Positions 10,501 through 21,454 of a stretch of 64,000 nucleotides of DNA are shown here, piece after piece (position 1 is the first letter of the stretch; the number at the start of each line of letters is the position of its first letter). Made by a program: the position numbers and the translations under genes. This stretch comes from Apostichopus japonicus (Eukaryota > Echinodermata > Holothuroidea > Aspidochirotida > Stichopodidae). The DNA lies in assembly GCF_037975245.1 (NCBI RefSeq), contig NC_092562.1, forward strand, positions 6,671,501 through 6,735,500, written 5' to 3'. The notes beneath the pieces are model-generated. The model had not been told where the DNA came from. It did not search any database and worked only from the letters and a program-made list of their open reading frames with translations.

Positions 10501-13500
10501 TTTAAGACGCGTATAAGATTCGTTTTACAGTTCACCTTTATTTATTTCAAATTGGAATTTTTTTTCAGTTTACATTTAATTACGGCATCCTTACCTGAGG
10601 TAACATGGGCTGTTGTGTTTTATTTACCTAAAGGAACGTTCAGATCGTTATCCTACACTCCGAAAGCCCAACCACCATCGAGAAATCCATAAACTTATGA
10701 ATATATGTAATTATATTCTTTTTGAATAATCCGAAATTATTATTTCTTATTATGGTAAGTGAAAAGTGGTTCTGACTTTTGAATTAGGAACTGGATTTAT
10801 AAAATGTTCGGCTAATCCAATGTCTGAAGATGGACCATCCATTTCCTTTCCGACAACAGATGCAAGGTCTCATTCCAGTTACCATGTAGGATAAGAGAGA
10901 GGGAATACAACACTCGTCACAGTAGTAAATAGTCTCTGCTATTTCAAAGCAAACGGAACAGCTTGTCCTGCTGTAGTCATATCACATATGAGTTGGTGAT
11001 TCCTGTATTCTTTATATTTTGTTTCCAGGTGGGATTTTTAAGGACGCATGTTGCCATGATATCGACATAATATGTTATATTCTGAAGGAATTTCCTGAAA
11101 CGGTTTACGCCATCGGTCATGCATTTAATCCAGACATTGCCAGTGTCGGGGACTACGACCAAGTTTTCATAGTTATGAAATTTCCTAGCGGGGTAAATGC
11201 CAGTATAGATATGAACAGGAAAGCAGTTTATGGATACGATCAACGACTTGAAGTAAGTTAATTCGGTCAATAAAATCACAATTTCAAATTACTAACATGT
11301 GAATGTATATAATCATATCTCTGGCATGCCCTTCAGATAGTAAGATTAATTTGATTTAAACATGGGACTCAATTGATTTGTAATCATTGATTCATTCACG
11401 CTGACGTCTTATCACCTTCACGTCTATCTGAGATGATCTTCCGTGTCCGGTACATATTATACGCCTCAATGAACGCTGATGGCTAATTCGCAATGGTGTC
11501 ACAATGCGCAACAGAACCCTGGTGCAGCAGACGATATGAGCCACCAATAGAAAGTTCAAATTCACCCAATGTTTCCTATTGGGTGACGACAGCTGATATA
11601 TTTGACACCTCCAGACGCCCGGGTATGGCACTCTCTGGCTTTCTTTGTTGAGGACAGGAATTCAACGGATGGATGGTTATTTTTCCATTAATTGTCACCG
11701 GGTTCCCGTGTGCCCACCTGTCGCAATGAAAGCACTCACCCCACTATGGCTAATGGTGATACGAAACATCCAAAGTTTGTCACGATCAAGTAGAATTTAA
11801 CTGTTTGCGAAAAGTGGTTTTGTTATTATGGCTTCTAATGATTAACAGTTTTCTTGATGTTATTGGTTTTCTCTTTCTTCATATTTAAGGTGATTGTGTA
11901 TTATTTTTAACGTCAGGTGTTTGGCAGCAAAGGAATGCTCCAAGAAGGTAATCTGAGACCGACTGCAACGATTTTGAACACCTCGGATGGAGAGCGACAA
12001 GACTCCCTTGTAGTTCAATTTTCAGACCGATACAAGGATGCTTATCGAAATGAGATGGACCACTTTATAGATGTCATAGCAGGTAATAGCCAGTTTAGAA
12101 AAGTTACAATTTATGATGTAAATCCCAAATAGTTCGATATTTAATTTCTTCTTGTTATGATGGTGTTGGGCGGGGTGGAGGTGGAGGGTGGCGAGCTTGC
12201 GGCGGGCCGTCCGTGGGTGTTTCTGTTTTATTAAATAGATTCCGATTGATTTGATGTATCGGGTGGGGTTGCGGTACGTGGCGTCACTTATTGCTGTTGT
12301 TTTTGTTTTTTTGTGGTGTTGTACTGCGTTCGTAGTGCCGGTTAAGCGGTGACGTTTCGTTTTCGTTGGCAAGTCTCATAAACAGGTAAATAGCCACACT
12401 TACATCGTTTCGCGGCCTTTTGACTAAAAAATGTGCAGGGGCGTATCCAGGGGGGCGCAACAGGCGCGCGCCCCCCCCCCTATTGGCCGTCACCAAAAAA
12501 AAAAAAGTTTAGCAAAAAAAAAAAAAAAAAAAAATTGATGACGACCTTTATGTGAGATGTCGGTGATCGCTCAACCCCCCCCCCCCTCCCGTATGCTTTA
12601 TTTTTTGTTTGCCAAAAAAAGGTTCTGGCGAAGTTCGGCGGCATAATAGTTTTAGAAACATAGATGGTAATTGTGTTTGTATTATCACTATAAACACTAA
12701 GTGACATGCCAGCCATACTAAATTGTGCATTTTGTGTCCATATTTACTGGAAATGTTGCTTATTATTAAGGTCGAAAAATGGATCACATATGGCCATGGG
12801 CGGCGATCCTGGGTGGAGGGGGGATATATCCCCCCATGAAAATGGGTGGAGGGGATGTAATGCACCATATCCCCCCCCCCCCACCAAATGCCAGGGATAA
12901 GAATATTTTCATGCCTACATTTATGCATCTTCGTTAATGTACGGCTCTTTTTTAGCTTCATTTCTCGCCTACTATAAACGCAGTGCGATCTTTTCAAATA
13001 AAGCGTCTTTATAAAGCAAAAATAGTTGACTGTAGGCTTCATTGGCCCTATAACAACAAAATGTATTATTGCGCCCACGGTATTGATATAGTACATATAT
13101 GCACCCTCATAGTATTCATATAGGCCCTATAGTAGGCCTACACACGTACATGTTCCCTCGAACAGCTGAGAATTTCATGTAACCAGGGTAATGCTTAATG
13201 CACGTTTCACCTGGATGCCCTAGCAATCGGTACCTAGGAATGTCACTATGTGTAATTGTGTATTGCATGTGTATAGGCCTATAATAGCCTGCATGAGGCC
13301 ATTTTCTTCATCGAATAATATAAAAGAGCTCTCGAACATTCTAACGTTGCGCCTGAAACAAGATTGACAGGGGCAATTTTCCCAAAATAACACCCGAAAT
13401 TAAAAAAAAAGTATTTTGGATCCTGAATATGAGATATTTCGGACATGACATCCCTATTTTAAAGTTGGGTATATGCCGCTTGGAAACCTCGGGAAGTGCC

Positions 13501-14193
13501 GTTTCCGGCCATCTAGAGGGTTTGTTAATCCCAAAATTTTCTTGTACGCTTCGCGCCAACCCATGGTGGCGCTACGCTTAGATAGTCAACAAGGTCATAT
13601 CCCCCCCCCCCCACACTCGGAAGTACTGATCGCCGCCCATGCATATGACACCATTTTGCATTTCAGCCCTTCTTCGAAAGCAAAAATTGTACACCCCTCC
13701 CCTTAGACCCATCCCCCAGGACGGCGATCATTCATGCCTGGCGCCCCCCCCCCTATTGGAAAATCCTGGATACGCCCCTGATGTGTATCTGTTTACGTAC
13801 ACAATTCACAATAGATCGCCCACCAACCTATCATGTGTATATAATCCATTCACATTCGAATGGTCTGTTGATACCTCGCTTGACATAGCACCGTCATGAT
13901 CACATGACCACATGAATACAGTTAAAGTGTAAGTGGACTGGGCTTGAAAGTCGATCAAGCTTTTTGGTTTCGTGTCAAAGCTCCACCTTGGAATTTTTCT
14001 GAAAATATATCCATTGTTCTCTTAGTCGAACCACTTTAACATACATCCGCAATGTAATGTTCCCTTTTTCGTTGTTTTAGGTCAAAGGGACTCTCTCGTG
14101 ACCGGAAAGCAGACAGAGGCGGTTATAAAGATAGCCGAAGCTTGCCTCCAATCTGTGGAGACTGGTCAAGCAGTAAAGATGGACTACTCTTAA
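7394..14193 (+). CDS. Gfo/Idh/MocA family oxidoreductase, inositol 2-dehydrogenase-like (7 exons, complete)
   Basis: Coding exons are 7394-7596, 8032-8102, 9027-9135, 9442-9569, 11029-11252, 11917-12082 and 14081-14193. All introns are GT-AG and the phases agree, giving 1014 nt and 337 residues, the usual length of the family. The N-terminal Rossmann fold has GAGRAG at residues 10-15 for NAD(P). CEKP at 97-100 supplies the catalytic lysine (K99). The C-terminal fold has GGIFKDACCHDID at 171-183, in which D176 and H180 match the catalytic Asp-x3-His of bacterial inositol dehydrogenase (IolG). The family oxidises or reduces a sugar or cyclitol hydroxyl with NAD(P); myo-inositol is the best guess here, but the substrate cannot be read from sequence. 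No signal peptide is visible, so it is probably cytosolic. The start is the first ATG in the frame; the frame has a stop at 7313-7315. An upstream exon is possible because the start context is weak. Confidence 0.9.
8032..8102 (+). CDS. Oxidoreductase exon 2
   Basis: Acceptor TTTCAG at 8031. It encodes VNAVIVTVPSLMHEEVIKGC and LKA, the family's VDAV(V/I)(I/V)xTP strand and following helix. Donor AG|GTAACA at 8103. The enclosing open frame runs past the donor into intron and is not all coding. Confidence 0.9.
8539..8604. repeat. Imperfect foldback in oxidoreductase intron 2
   Basis: GTTAAAG...GTTTACAGTC..GTGTGAGG on the left arm pairs with CCTCACAC.GACTTTAAAAC.TTAAC on the right arm across a 9-base loop (CTAAGGCTT region). 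The inner 8 bp (GTGTGAGG/CCTCACAC) are perfect and the outer arms have bulges. It may be a decayed MITE or a precursor-like hairpin; nothing else marks it. Confidence 0.6.
9027..9135 (+). CDS. Oxidoreductase exon 3 (EKP catalytic lysine)
   Basis: Acceptor TTCACAG at 9026. It encodes GKAVFCEKPLTLD and ends in KPLICGFN, the family's conserved EKP and (V/L)G(F/Y)xxR blocks; the arginine codon is split across the next intron. Donor AG|GTTAGT at 9136. Confidence 0.92.
9442..9569 (+). CDS. Oxidoreductase exon 4
   Basis: Acceptor TTCATTAG at 9441. It encodes RFDPTVRSIHDQVQRGTLGQ and IKSIKICSRDPEYP. This is the conserved RxDP start of the C-terminal domain followed by the G-x-(I/L)-G strand. Donor AG|GTAAGG at 9570. 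Confidence 0.9.
9570..11028. other. Oxidoreductase intron 4, no other feature seen
   Basis: AT-rich intron of 1459 bp. The open frames in it (for example 9616-9852) have no recognisable domain and lie in intron sequence. Confidence 0.6.
11029..11252 (+). CDS. Oxidoreductase exon 5 (D-x3-H catalytic pair)
   Basis: Acceptor TTTCCAG at 11028. The largest exon encodes GGIFKDACCHDIDIICYIL, the substrate-binding and catalytic block, and then the large beta-sheet segment with AIGHAFNPD and ASIDMNRKAVYGYDQRLE. Donor GAA|GTAAGT at 11253, phase 0. Confidence 0.93.
11917..12082 (+). CDS. Oxidoreductase exon 6
   Basis: Acceptor CGTCAG at 11916. It encodes VFGSKGMLQEGNLRPT and FSDRYKDAYRNEMDHFID. This matches the family's GxxG strand and the RYxxAYxxE(M/L)xxF helix that packs on the active site. 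Donor AG|GTAATA at 12083. Confidence 0.92.
12431..13785. mobile_element. Non-autonomous DNA transposon, CAGGGGCGTATCCAGG termini, 5-bp TSD
   Basis: The element (12436-13780, 1345 bp) begins CAGGGGCGTATCCAGG and ends with the exact reverse complement. It is flanked on both sides by ATGTG (12431-12435 and 13781-13785), a perfect 5-bp target duplication. It sits inside intron 6 of the oxidoreductase gene. The ends carry runs of C/G and A; no transposase frame is present. A second element is nested inside it (12795-13641). The right subterminal part (13650-13731) shares a CCCCTCCCCTTAGACCC block with the 33.7-39.0 kb elements. Confidence 0.92.
12787..13649. mobile_element. Nested hAT-like non-autonomous transposon
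   Basis: CATGGGCGGCGATC at 12795 pairs with GATCGCCGCCCATG ending at 13641. Flanks are CATATGGC (12787-12794) and CATATGAC (13642-13649), a 7/8 match. Eight-base target duplications are typical of hAT elements. It lies wholly inside the 12436-13780 element, so it inserted later. It carries one copy of the shared hairpin module at 13491-13586. No coding region is visible. Confidence 0.8.
14081..14193 (+). CDS. Oxidoreductase exon 7 (C-terminus)
   Basis: Acceptor GTTGTTTTAG at 14080. It encodes the last helix (TEAVIKIAEACLQSVETGQA, then VKMDYS), typical of the family end A-x-(I/L)-A-x-A-(C/A)-x-x-S-x-x-x-(G/N)-x-x-V, and stops with TAA at 14191-14193. Confidence 0.9.
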
Positions 14194-14293
14194 CGTAATA
14201 ATCTAAGTAAGGAGGTTAATCACAAGATTATTGTCGAGTGTCACAACATCCACTTTTAGCTATTTGAATCTATATGACGGTGGTATCACATTT

Positions 14294-14299
14294 AATAAA
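14294..14299 (+). promoter_or_regulatory. Candidate polyadenylation signal of the oxidoreductase gene
   Basis: AATAAA lies 100 bases after the TAA stop, at a normal 3' UTR distance. A second AATAAA near 14736 is an alternative. Confidence 0.5.
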
Positions 14300-17009
14300 T
14301 AATGGAAGGGAATGGTTCCTTAGCTATAGTTAGTTCTTACTTCAGCTCTCGACGATGGATCCAACGATGAATTAGGTGTGTTTGCCTGTACAGCAATCAT
14401 CGGTAAAGGCATGCATGTGTGGCAATGCCGATCGGATTCATTCATAACATATGCAATGTTCGTTCCGTCTGGTTTTCGACCCATATCATTGCATATAGGA
14501 CTTCTGTAAAAGTGAGTGGCAGGACGGAAGCGAAATGTAATATTTGTGGAGTAAAGGTATCATTAGTTGTCCTCAGAGCAAGTGATATACGTGAAGCCCA
14601 ATCAGTAACTGTGCCTTTTGCATACCAGGTACAATGTTGAAGAAGCTTCTGGAACAGAAAATCTGTTGGAAGTTACGAACTGCTACATCTGTTTCGAGTC
14701 TAATTTGCGATCGAAAACTAATTAATTAAAATTTAATAAACGTGGCCTGTTTTGCGGTCTACATGTTTTCCTTCAGTTTTACAACAATCAAAGCAGATTT
14801 GCTATACCAAAGATTATTAAGAAACCAAAGATTATTAAAAAAACAATAACAAATTAAATAAATCCTTGAGAGATGTGAACAATAAAGGAATAAGCCTGAG
14901 GTGACTAATTGAAAATGACGATGAACAGATACTGTCATCAGATCTGGTAGAAAATTGTTTTTAACAAAGTTTTTCAGACGCAATTCTCATTACTGGATTT
15001 AATGGTAACACATTGTGACATAGGCGTAGCAAAAGGCGGTTCAAGGTTTCATTAAAGCAGGGCCCTTCATGTTCATGGGCCCCAAAGGATAAATTCTAAC
15101 GTGTTGAGTCCACTGATTAATATTGTTAGTGATATTTTTGTATGATATCTTAACGAGTGTCAACATGCCATGTTCTGTCTTATTTCACCCATAATTAATA
15201 TTTCTAGCTAGTACACAACGCCCACACGCTTTTCACACAGAGATGTTTTAAGTTGTTTACCGGGATGAGCATTAAAACAAATTCCGTGAACCTGTCTGAA
15301 ATACTAATGTCAGTATTGCTAATATATCGGTACAATTAACAAAGTAATATTGTTACACTAAAGTTTCATTTATTAATTTCGTGCAATATGAAAATAACGA
15401 CTTCTGGCAAATTATGAGAACACTACCTATACGTTTATCTTACGTAACATTTGTTATACTAGATAGTTGGCTTCATATTCCTCAACATACTATGTGATAG
15501 CACGTGTTCAATATTCTCATACAACGTATGATAATACTGATCAGTTTATGTCATTGTGTATGCGTGACTCTCTGGACTTTTGAGCGGTAAGATGGTAAAT
15601 ATAAAATCAAATAACTGTAAACTTGTTAGTCTCTGTGGTGACTTAAAACAGGGAAAGGGATTAACATGTAAGCGGTCATTTTCAAGCGCCGAACAGAAAC
15701 ATGTTTATGCAAATTCCGCACCTTCCTTATCCAACATTTGAATTCTCAAAACCCTGGCTATCTGGAATACTGTGGCAGCTTTGTTGACTCGTCATTCTTC
15801 ATTTTGTGAGCGAAATCTGCGCCAAAGGTTAAATCCTTCCTTGGGAAATGTAGGAGTCGGGAGAAATTGAGCACGGAATATTCTTCCAATACGCGGTAAT
15901 TTTGTGAATGGTTTCTTTCAGACCATTTTGTCCGTGGTTTTGGCTAACAATGTTGAACACATATGTCAGAACTCCTGTTGGGCAATGTACACTGCCTTTC
16001 ATTAAATGGGGATGATTTCGGGCATCTATCCGACCTTAAACAAGAGAAATATGTGCATAGAAAATACATAGGAACTGAATAGTATAAGAAAGATGTGCAT
16101 AGATAGGTGTGCATAGGTATTACATACAGGTGGCTGAAGTCTTCATTTTGGGTCTTCGATTCAAGTCATTGACATGTTTTACGTCTGTATTCAAGTAATT
16201 AGCTCATCACTGTGTGATTGTAATGGTTAAATTTCCGTAGCATTACCCCTCCCCCCCCCCCCCACACATCCCTTACCAGGCCTGCAGGCAAGGAGAACAC
16301 CGATTTGAAGACAAGGGTTTGGCTTACTTGCGCAGTCACTAGAAACTACAGCCTGATGGTGTATATTCTATACGTAATGACAAGACAAGAAAACCTGTTA
16401 TGCCGCTATACTGACTACCTGATTAACAAAATAAAGGGAAGTGAATTATCAGTTCTCCCAGTGTCGAATAATATGTCATTCATGATTATTTTGCCATTTA
16501 AAACTTATGAAACAGTTCCCTATCGATATAGCACATGCAAGAGTTTGCCATATGTTATAAAGCGCAATCATGACTCGGTTCTGTAACCTCCATCAATGTA
16601 TATTTTCATTATATTTGTCACAAGGTATCTGTGTGTCGAGCTTCGCCAAACCATACTCTTTAGCAATTAGTGTGAGGTTCGCCCATTTTGTTCACAGATT
16701 GACTGGACTTAACACAATCCAGAAGTTAGATATGTAATGAGTTGAGGAAATGATTTGACGATGAGTAGAAGTTTCTAGTTCAAATTCTTCTTATTAAGTA
16801 CGCCATAACTAGCATTTATTGTTTATCTGTTATAATAGTTTGCATACTTGCATAGTTTGCGTACTTGCATAGTTTGCATACTTGACAAACGGCTGTCGCA
16901 TATAATTGATTCATTAAACAAAACAAGCGAAAATATATAAAGCTTTGAAACATACCAAACATATAGTATGCAGCAGTCTAAGTCCCACTGCCCCTCGAAA
17001 TTATCCATC
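14300..17009. other. Intergenic, no gene seen
   Basis: No recognisable coding domain. A C run is at 16248-16263. The short open frames here (for example 14419-14640 and 16305-16586) show no family signature. Confidence 0.55.
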
Positions 17010-17047
17010 CTTCTTCTTCTTCTTCTTTCATCTTCTTCTGCTTCTTC
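17010..17047 (+). repeat. TTC microsatellite
   Basis: Interrupted (TTC)n/(CTT)n run. Confidence 0.9.
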
Positions 17048-18053
17048 ACAGAAGCTTTAATTAAACTTCCTGATTTATGCGTCAAGGAATAATGACCATA
17101 TCAATTATTTATAGTTAAAATTATTCTGCATATTGGCAACTATAGCTCCCAGTTTCAAATACATGAAAAAGCAGAAATAAAATCTTTATATGGATCTACA
17201 GTAACATGCAATAAAATTGAGCCTCAAGCTCTTGAAAGTTAATTGAATTTACACAGTTTAGTTTATCTATGTTTAGATCAGGTATTAATTGCAAAATACC
17301 GACTGAATTGGTTCTGTTTATACCAAAGTTAAACATTACCTTGCGGGCAAAAGGGTGCAATCTTATAAGGATATGGAGAAGTTTCACATGTTTATAATTT
17401 AGTGGTACTGATAATAATTACACATAGGAGATATGTTTTGCTATCCTCTTTCTTAAATGGCTTCTATGTAATATACAGCTAGTCATGATAAAATCTCAAC
17501 TATAAATTATATAGGCCTACTTGGATAATTAATCAACTGTCATATCGAATGAGCGAGAGATCAGGCAAGATCACACAGACCAGAGCGAAATCCGTGCCTG
17601 TAAAACTACATTTCATTACATAGTTCAAGTTAGAATATATTTTATTAGGTGGTAACATGCATCATCCTCAAATACATTATAAAAACTGAAGAAAGGGAAT
17701 TATAATATTGTTCAGTTAATTTGATGGCACGTTTGGCGGTTTATGCATGGTGTACACCCTTTCTTTATGAGTGTTGGGATCCAAGCATGAATCAAAAGTC
17801 GTAAATAAGACAAGAGTTGGTTTGTGATTGTGTCTGCATGTCACTAGTTTGAATTCAACTAATCAATAGCTAACATGTTATATATGAGCCGATGCTTTAA
17901 TTAGATTCATTCACGGCAATCCGAAAAAGGTGCGTCGGTATCACATCCATACACAATGTACACAAATAAAGCATGGTGTTGTAGAACATATTGGTGTTCT
18001 CGGTTGCTTACGACGCCGGCAAAATGAAAATGATTAACGCAATTATACAATGG
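17048..18053. other. Intergenic, no gene seen
   Basis: AT-rich sequence without recognisable features. Confidence 0.55.
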
Positions 18054-18209
18054 CGTTCATAGAATTTAAATATTCATATGATGGGTGGGGTTTATTGCGA
18101 TCCTAACGGAAAATATCTTCGAGAAAAACAACGTTCATAGAATTTAAATATTCATATTATGGGCTGGGTTTATTGCGATCCTAACGGAAAATATCTTCGA
18201 GAAAAACAA
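18054..18209 (+). repeat. Tandem duplication, 2 x 78 bp
   Basis: CGTTCATAGAATTTAAATAT starts at 18054 and again at 18132. The copies differ at only a few positions (ATGATGGGTGGGG versus ATTATGGGCTGGG). A third copy starts at 18210 (CGTTCAATG) but stops matching at once. Confidence 0.92.
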
Positions 18210-19603
18210 CGTTCAATGTTGTAAATTTTTCGACTTTTATTCCATCATTTGAAGTTAAATTTGAAGAGATAAGCTAGTTATGTATGTCTTTATGGCATCG
18301 CGTGTTCAGTGAGGTTGAGAAAAATCATAGAAAAGGACGCAAAAGCTGCTTTAAGTGATGCATCGAACACTCGTTCTATCCCGTGTATATATTATTGTAT
18401 GCGACGTGTGACACAACAGCAATTGTTTCTCAAAAGGACAAATTATCAGTGACAATTCTGACAGTCCTTCCACAGAACACTGGCGAGAAATCTAGAATAA
18501 TAATTAATGTAATGATTGATTGGTTTCATTTTTACTGTAACATTGGCCTATCACATAAAGCATCCAGATCTGACTCTAAACAATGAATTTATCCCGTCTG
18601 TGTAGACTCACCCAAAATGTTTTCTGGTTGCTAAAATCCCTTGATGAGTCCGTATGCACTACATCTGCTCCTCCCCTCTCTTTCCCCTCCCCCTTCCCCT
18701 CCCCCTCCCCTTCCCTACCCAACCCAATCCGCTGTTTTGAAACTGCCTATACGACAAAGTTCCTGTCACTGTTAAAAATAGTCCGCTTTGAAAAGTTGTC
18801 CCTATAGGACTGGACGGAGATTTATTAATCTTAAAATTATGGAAAAGGCCAGAAAAGTAAAAAATCATGCATGTTAGTTGGATAATGCCGCCAGTTCACC
18901 CTCTTTCAGTTGCAGGAAACAAAGTGAAATAAGTTACCATCGCCGAAAGAAAATTAGATACATATTTGATAACAATATGTAATAGATGGCCATTATGCAA
19001 CTCTTAATAATTATTGATATTGATGAGAATATATAGTAAAAATATTCAAAGGTTTCGCTATTTTTTTACTTTATTATAAAATTATACGTGTATACAGTGA
19101 TAGTAAGATTAATGTCATGAAATGAATATAAACGAACAAGTCATTAGTTAGTTTTGTTCAATTGTTGCCATTTTGTTGCACGAACACTTTTCATATTAGT
19201 GTCAAACACCTTTTAATGCATTTCAACCTAATTAATTGCAATCCAACTTTAATTTTCGACTTTTACTTTGTTATTTACAAGTGGCACGTAATCATGCCTG
19301 TTCAATCTAATGATGTACATTGTTAAGGGTATTAATTATTGAAAAGCATCGAATATTATATCAAAATCCCCTCACTTAACTGACTAAAACTGTTTTAAAG
19401 GCATTGAAGACTCGCCCGAACCGCGTGCCGCCCTCTGAAAAAAGTTAACTTTCCGTTGCTTGCAAGTGAAGTTTTTCGCTTGTCGCTACAAAATGCAGAC
19501 AGTAATGAAACGTGATACCTGGACCTGAGATGTCCATCGCTGCTATATGTACACTGATTTATGGTTATTGACCGTAGCTGCATGTATTGACTGTAGTCTG
19601 TAC
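18210..19603. other. Intergenic; pyrimidine tract
   Basis: No gene seen. A nearly pure C/T tract (CCCCTCTCTTTCCCC and similar) runs from about 18668 to 18720. The rest is AT-rich. Confidence 0.55.
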
Positions 19604-19656
19604 ACTATCAGGTGCGTATCCAGGGGGGGGGCGTTGGGGGCGCGCGCCCCCCGGGT

Positions 19657-19782
19657 AAGGAAAAGAGGAGAGAAAAAAAAAAGAGAAGAAAAAGGGAAAA
19701 GGAGGGGGAAAAAAGAAAAGGAGGAGAGAAAGGAAGGGAAGAGAAAAAGAAAAAAAGAGAGAAAAAGGAGAAAAGGGGGGAG
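19657..19782 (+). repeat. 126-base uninterrupted purine tract
   Basis: Every base from 19657 to 19782 is A or G, mixed as GGAAAAGAGGAGAG-like blocks without a fixed period. Long mirror-like homopurine tracts can form triplex (H-DNA). Several long open frames on the opposite strand (poly-Phe/Ser) are by-products. Confidence 0.95.
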
Positions 19783-20439
19783 TAGAAGATAGCCAAGACC
19801 TCGAAGAGAAAGAGGAACAGTCATAGTTAAAGCGCTGATCCCTATTATATACACAGGGTAGCCAGTGACAGATCAAGGATTACGGAGGGGGTGTGCGCCT
19901 CACCCTACCCCTTACACCGACAACTCCATTTTTGACGTTTCCATTTTTCCTCTCTCACTAATGTATCTATATAAATACTATATACGGTCTATCATAACGC
20001 GTGTGTGTATGGACGACTTAAACATTGTACAATTGTGCTATATGGAACCAACTGTGGCTGGTCTTGAACTCGACCGAGTCGTCGGGGGAACATGACGCAT
20101 TTCGGGAAGGGGCCGCCGCCCCCCCCCCGAGCAAATTTTCTTTATGACATCGCTAGTAATTTCAAAATGCTTTCAATGCTTAGATGCAAATTACAAGGCT
20201 TGGGAAGTCTCATTTCCAGCGATCTGGGAGGCATTTTCGGCCAAAATTTTTCTTGTACGCTTCGCGCCAACTCATGGTGGCGCTTCGCTTACATAGTTTG
20301 AATACAGGCTTCGCCCTTCCCTTGGCAATTACTCGCTACACGCCTGTTCGAATTTGTAAAGCAAAGAGCAGATATAACATCATATCAGTGAGCATTGAAA
20401 TGCATGTTCCACGATGAACAGCCTCAAAAACTGTCTATG

Positions 20440-20781
20440 TGTGTAGTCAAAGGCGTAGGAGCCCAATTGAATTTGGGGCTGTAACGACTTGCCCGAAAAA
20501 AAACCAAAATTTTGGGCGCGCGGAGCGCGCGTTCAACGTATCGATGCCAATATCATATAAGCAAGCATCGGTCATTACATTGCATGGCATCGGGTACCGC
20601 ATGTCGGCCAAGCTTACAACTTTATTTTAATTACCAAGGAGATCATTTTTAAGCTATTCATTGATATTTATTTTTCTTTCAGTAGGTGCCCGAAAAAATG
20701 GGAAATATTTGGTTGCGGGTTGGGGGTTGGGGGGGGGGGCTGCAGCCCCCACCTTCTACGAGACCTACGCCTATGTGTAGT
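20440..20781. mobile_element. Nested short transposon with 8-bp TSD
   Basis: TGTGTAGT occurs at 20440-20447 and 20774-20781. Between them the ends are CAAAGGCGTAGGAG and GACCTACGCCTA, an imperfect inverted repeat around GGCGTAGG. The 326-bp insert looks hAT-like by TSD length and lies within the 19609-21449 element. Confidence 0.7.
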
Positions 20782-21454
20782 GTTCGGTTTCGATATACCT
20801 GATATCGGAAATATCTGCTATTTTTCATTTCCTTCAACCAAGTTTTATAATAGCCATTAAAAGAGGTTGCAATATTTCTACACCAATAAATTAACTGTGT
20901 CGGAATTTTCGAAAATTTCCTCACCAACATTCTTCATCATACTTTCCTCTACTCGTGCAATTTTGACCTGTCTATTAGGGGTTCAAGGAGGTTTTTCTAT
21001 ATTGGTTGTCCATAGATTGAATTTTGTGCAACATTATGGATATGTTTTGAAGTGATTTTTATTCACGGGAAATGTGAATTTTCAAATTCTCAACAAATAA
21101 TGGGCTTAAAACCTTCAAAAGTGGGGCTTTCGGATATTGTGGGCCGTGACGTAGAATCACCTAAGAAAGCAATGATCCATAGGACATGCGATGAGGTCGA
21201 ACATGATGTGTGACTGGTGACAATCTTCAAAAAGGTTATGGATGAAAAAAAACTTTTGGGAAATACTTGGTTCTCAGGCAAAAGGGTACATCTGGTCGGT
21301 CATTTTCAAGCCCGAGAAGTGCCATTTCCGGTGATCTGGGGGTATCAAAACCAGAAATTTTCTTGTACGCTCCGCGCCAACCGATGGTGGCGCTCCGCTT
21401 AGATAGTAATTCGCGCCCCCCGGGTTAGAAAATCCTGGATACGCGCCTGACTAT

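Larger units (their letters stand above)
19604..21454. mobile_element. Composite non-autonomous DNA transposon with 5-bp TSD
   Basis: The element (19609-21449, 1841 bp) starts CAGGTGCGTATCCAGG and ends CCTGGATACGCGCCTG. ACTAT flanks both sides (19604-19608 and 21450-21454). It contains a 126-base purine tract just inside the left end, at least one nested element (20448-20773) and two copies of the shared hairpin module (20202-20297 and 21312-21407). The right part (about 20780-21449) is a near-identical reverse complement of 63338-64000. No transposase can be read; the frames at 20867-21055 are shared with the other copy only because the DNA is shared. Confidence 0.9.

Noticed and set aside
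12548-13096. 182-residue minus-strand frame
   Set aside because: Crosses the edge of a nested transposon and C/G runs inside an intron; no domain signature.
19543-19876. Poly-Phe/Ser/Leu frames opposite the purine tract
   Set aside because: Direct result of the homopurine tract; not protein-like.
20867-21055. Frame shared between 20867-21055 and 63731-63997
   Set aside because: Both lie in copies of the same non-autonomous transposon; similarity is of DNA, with no start context or domain.
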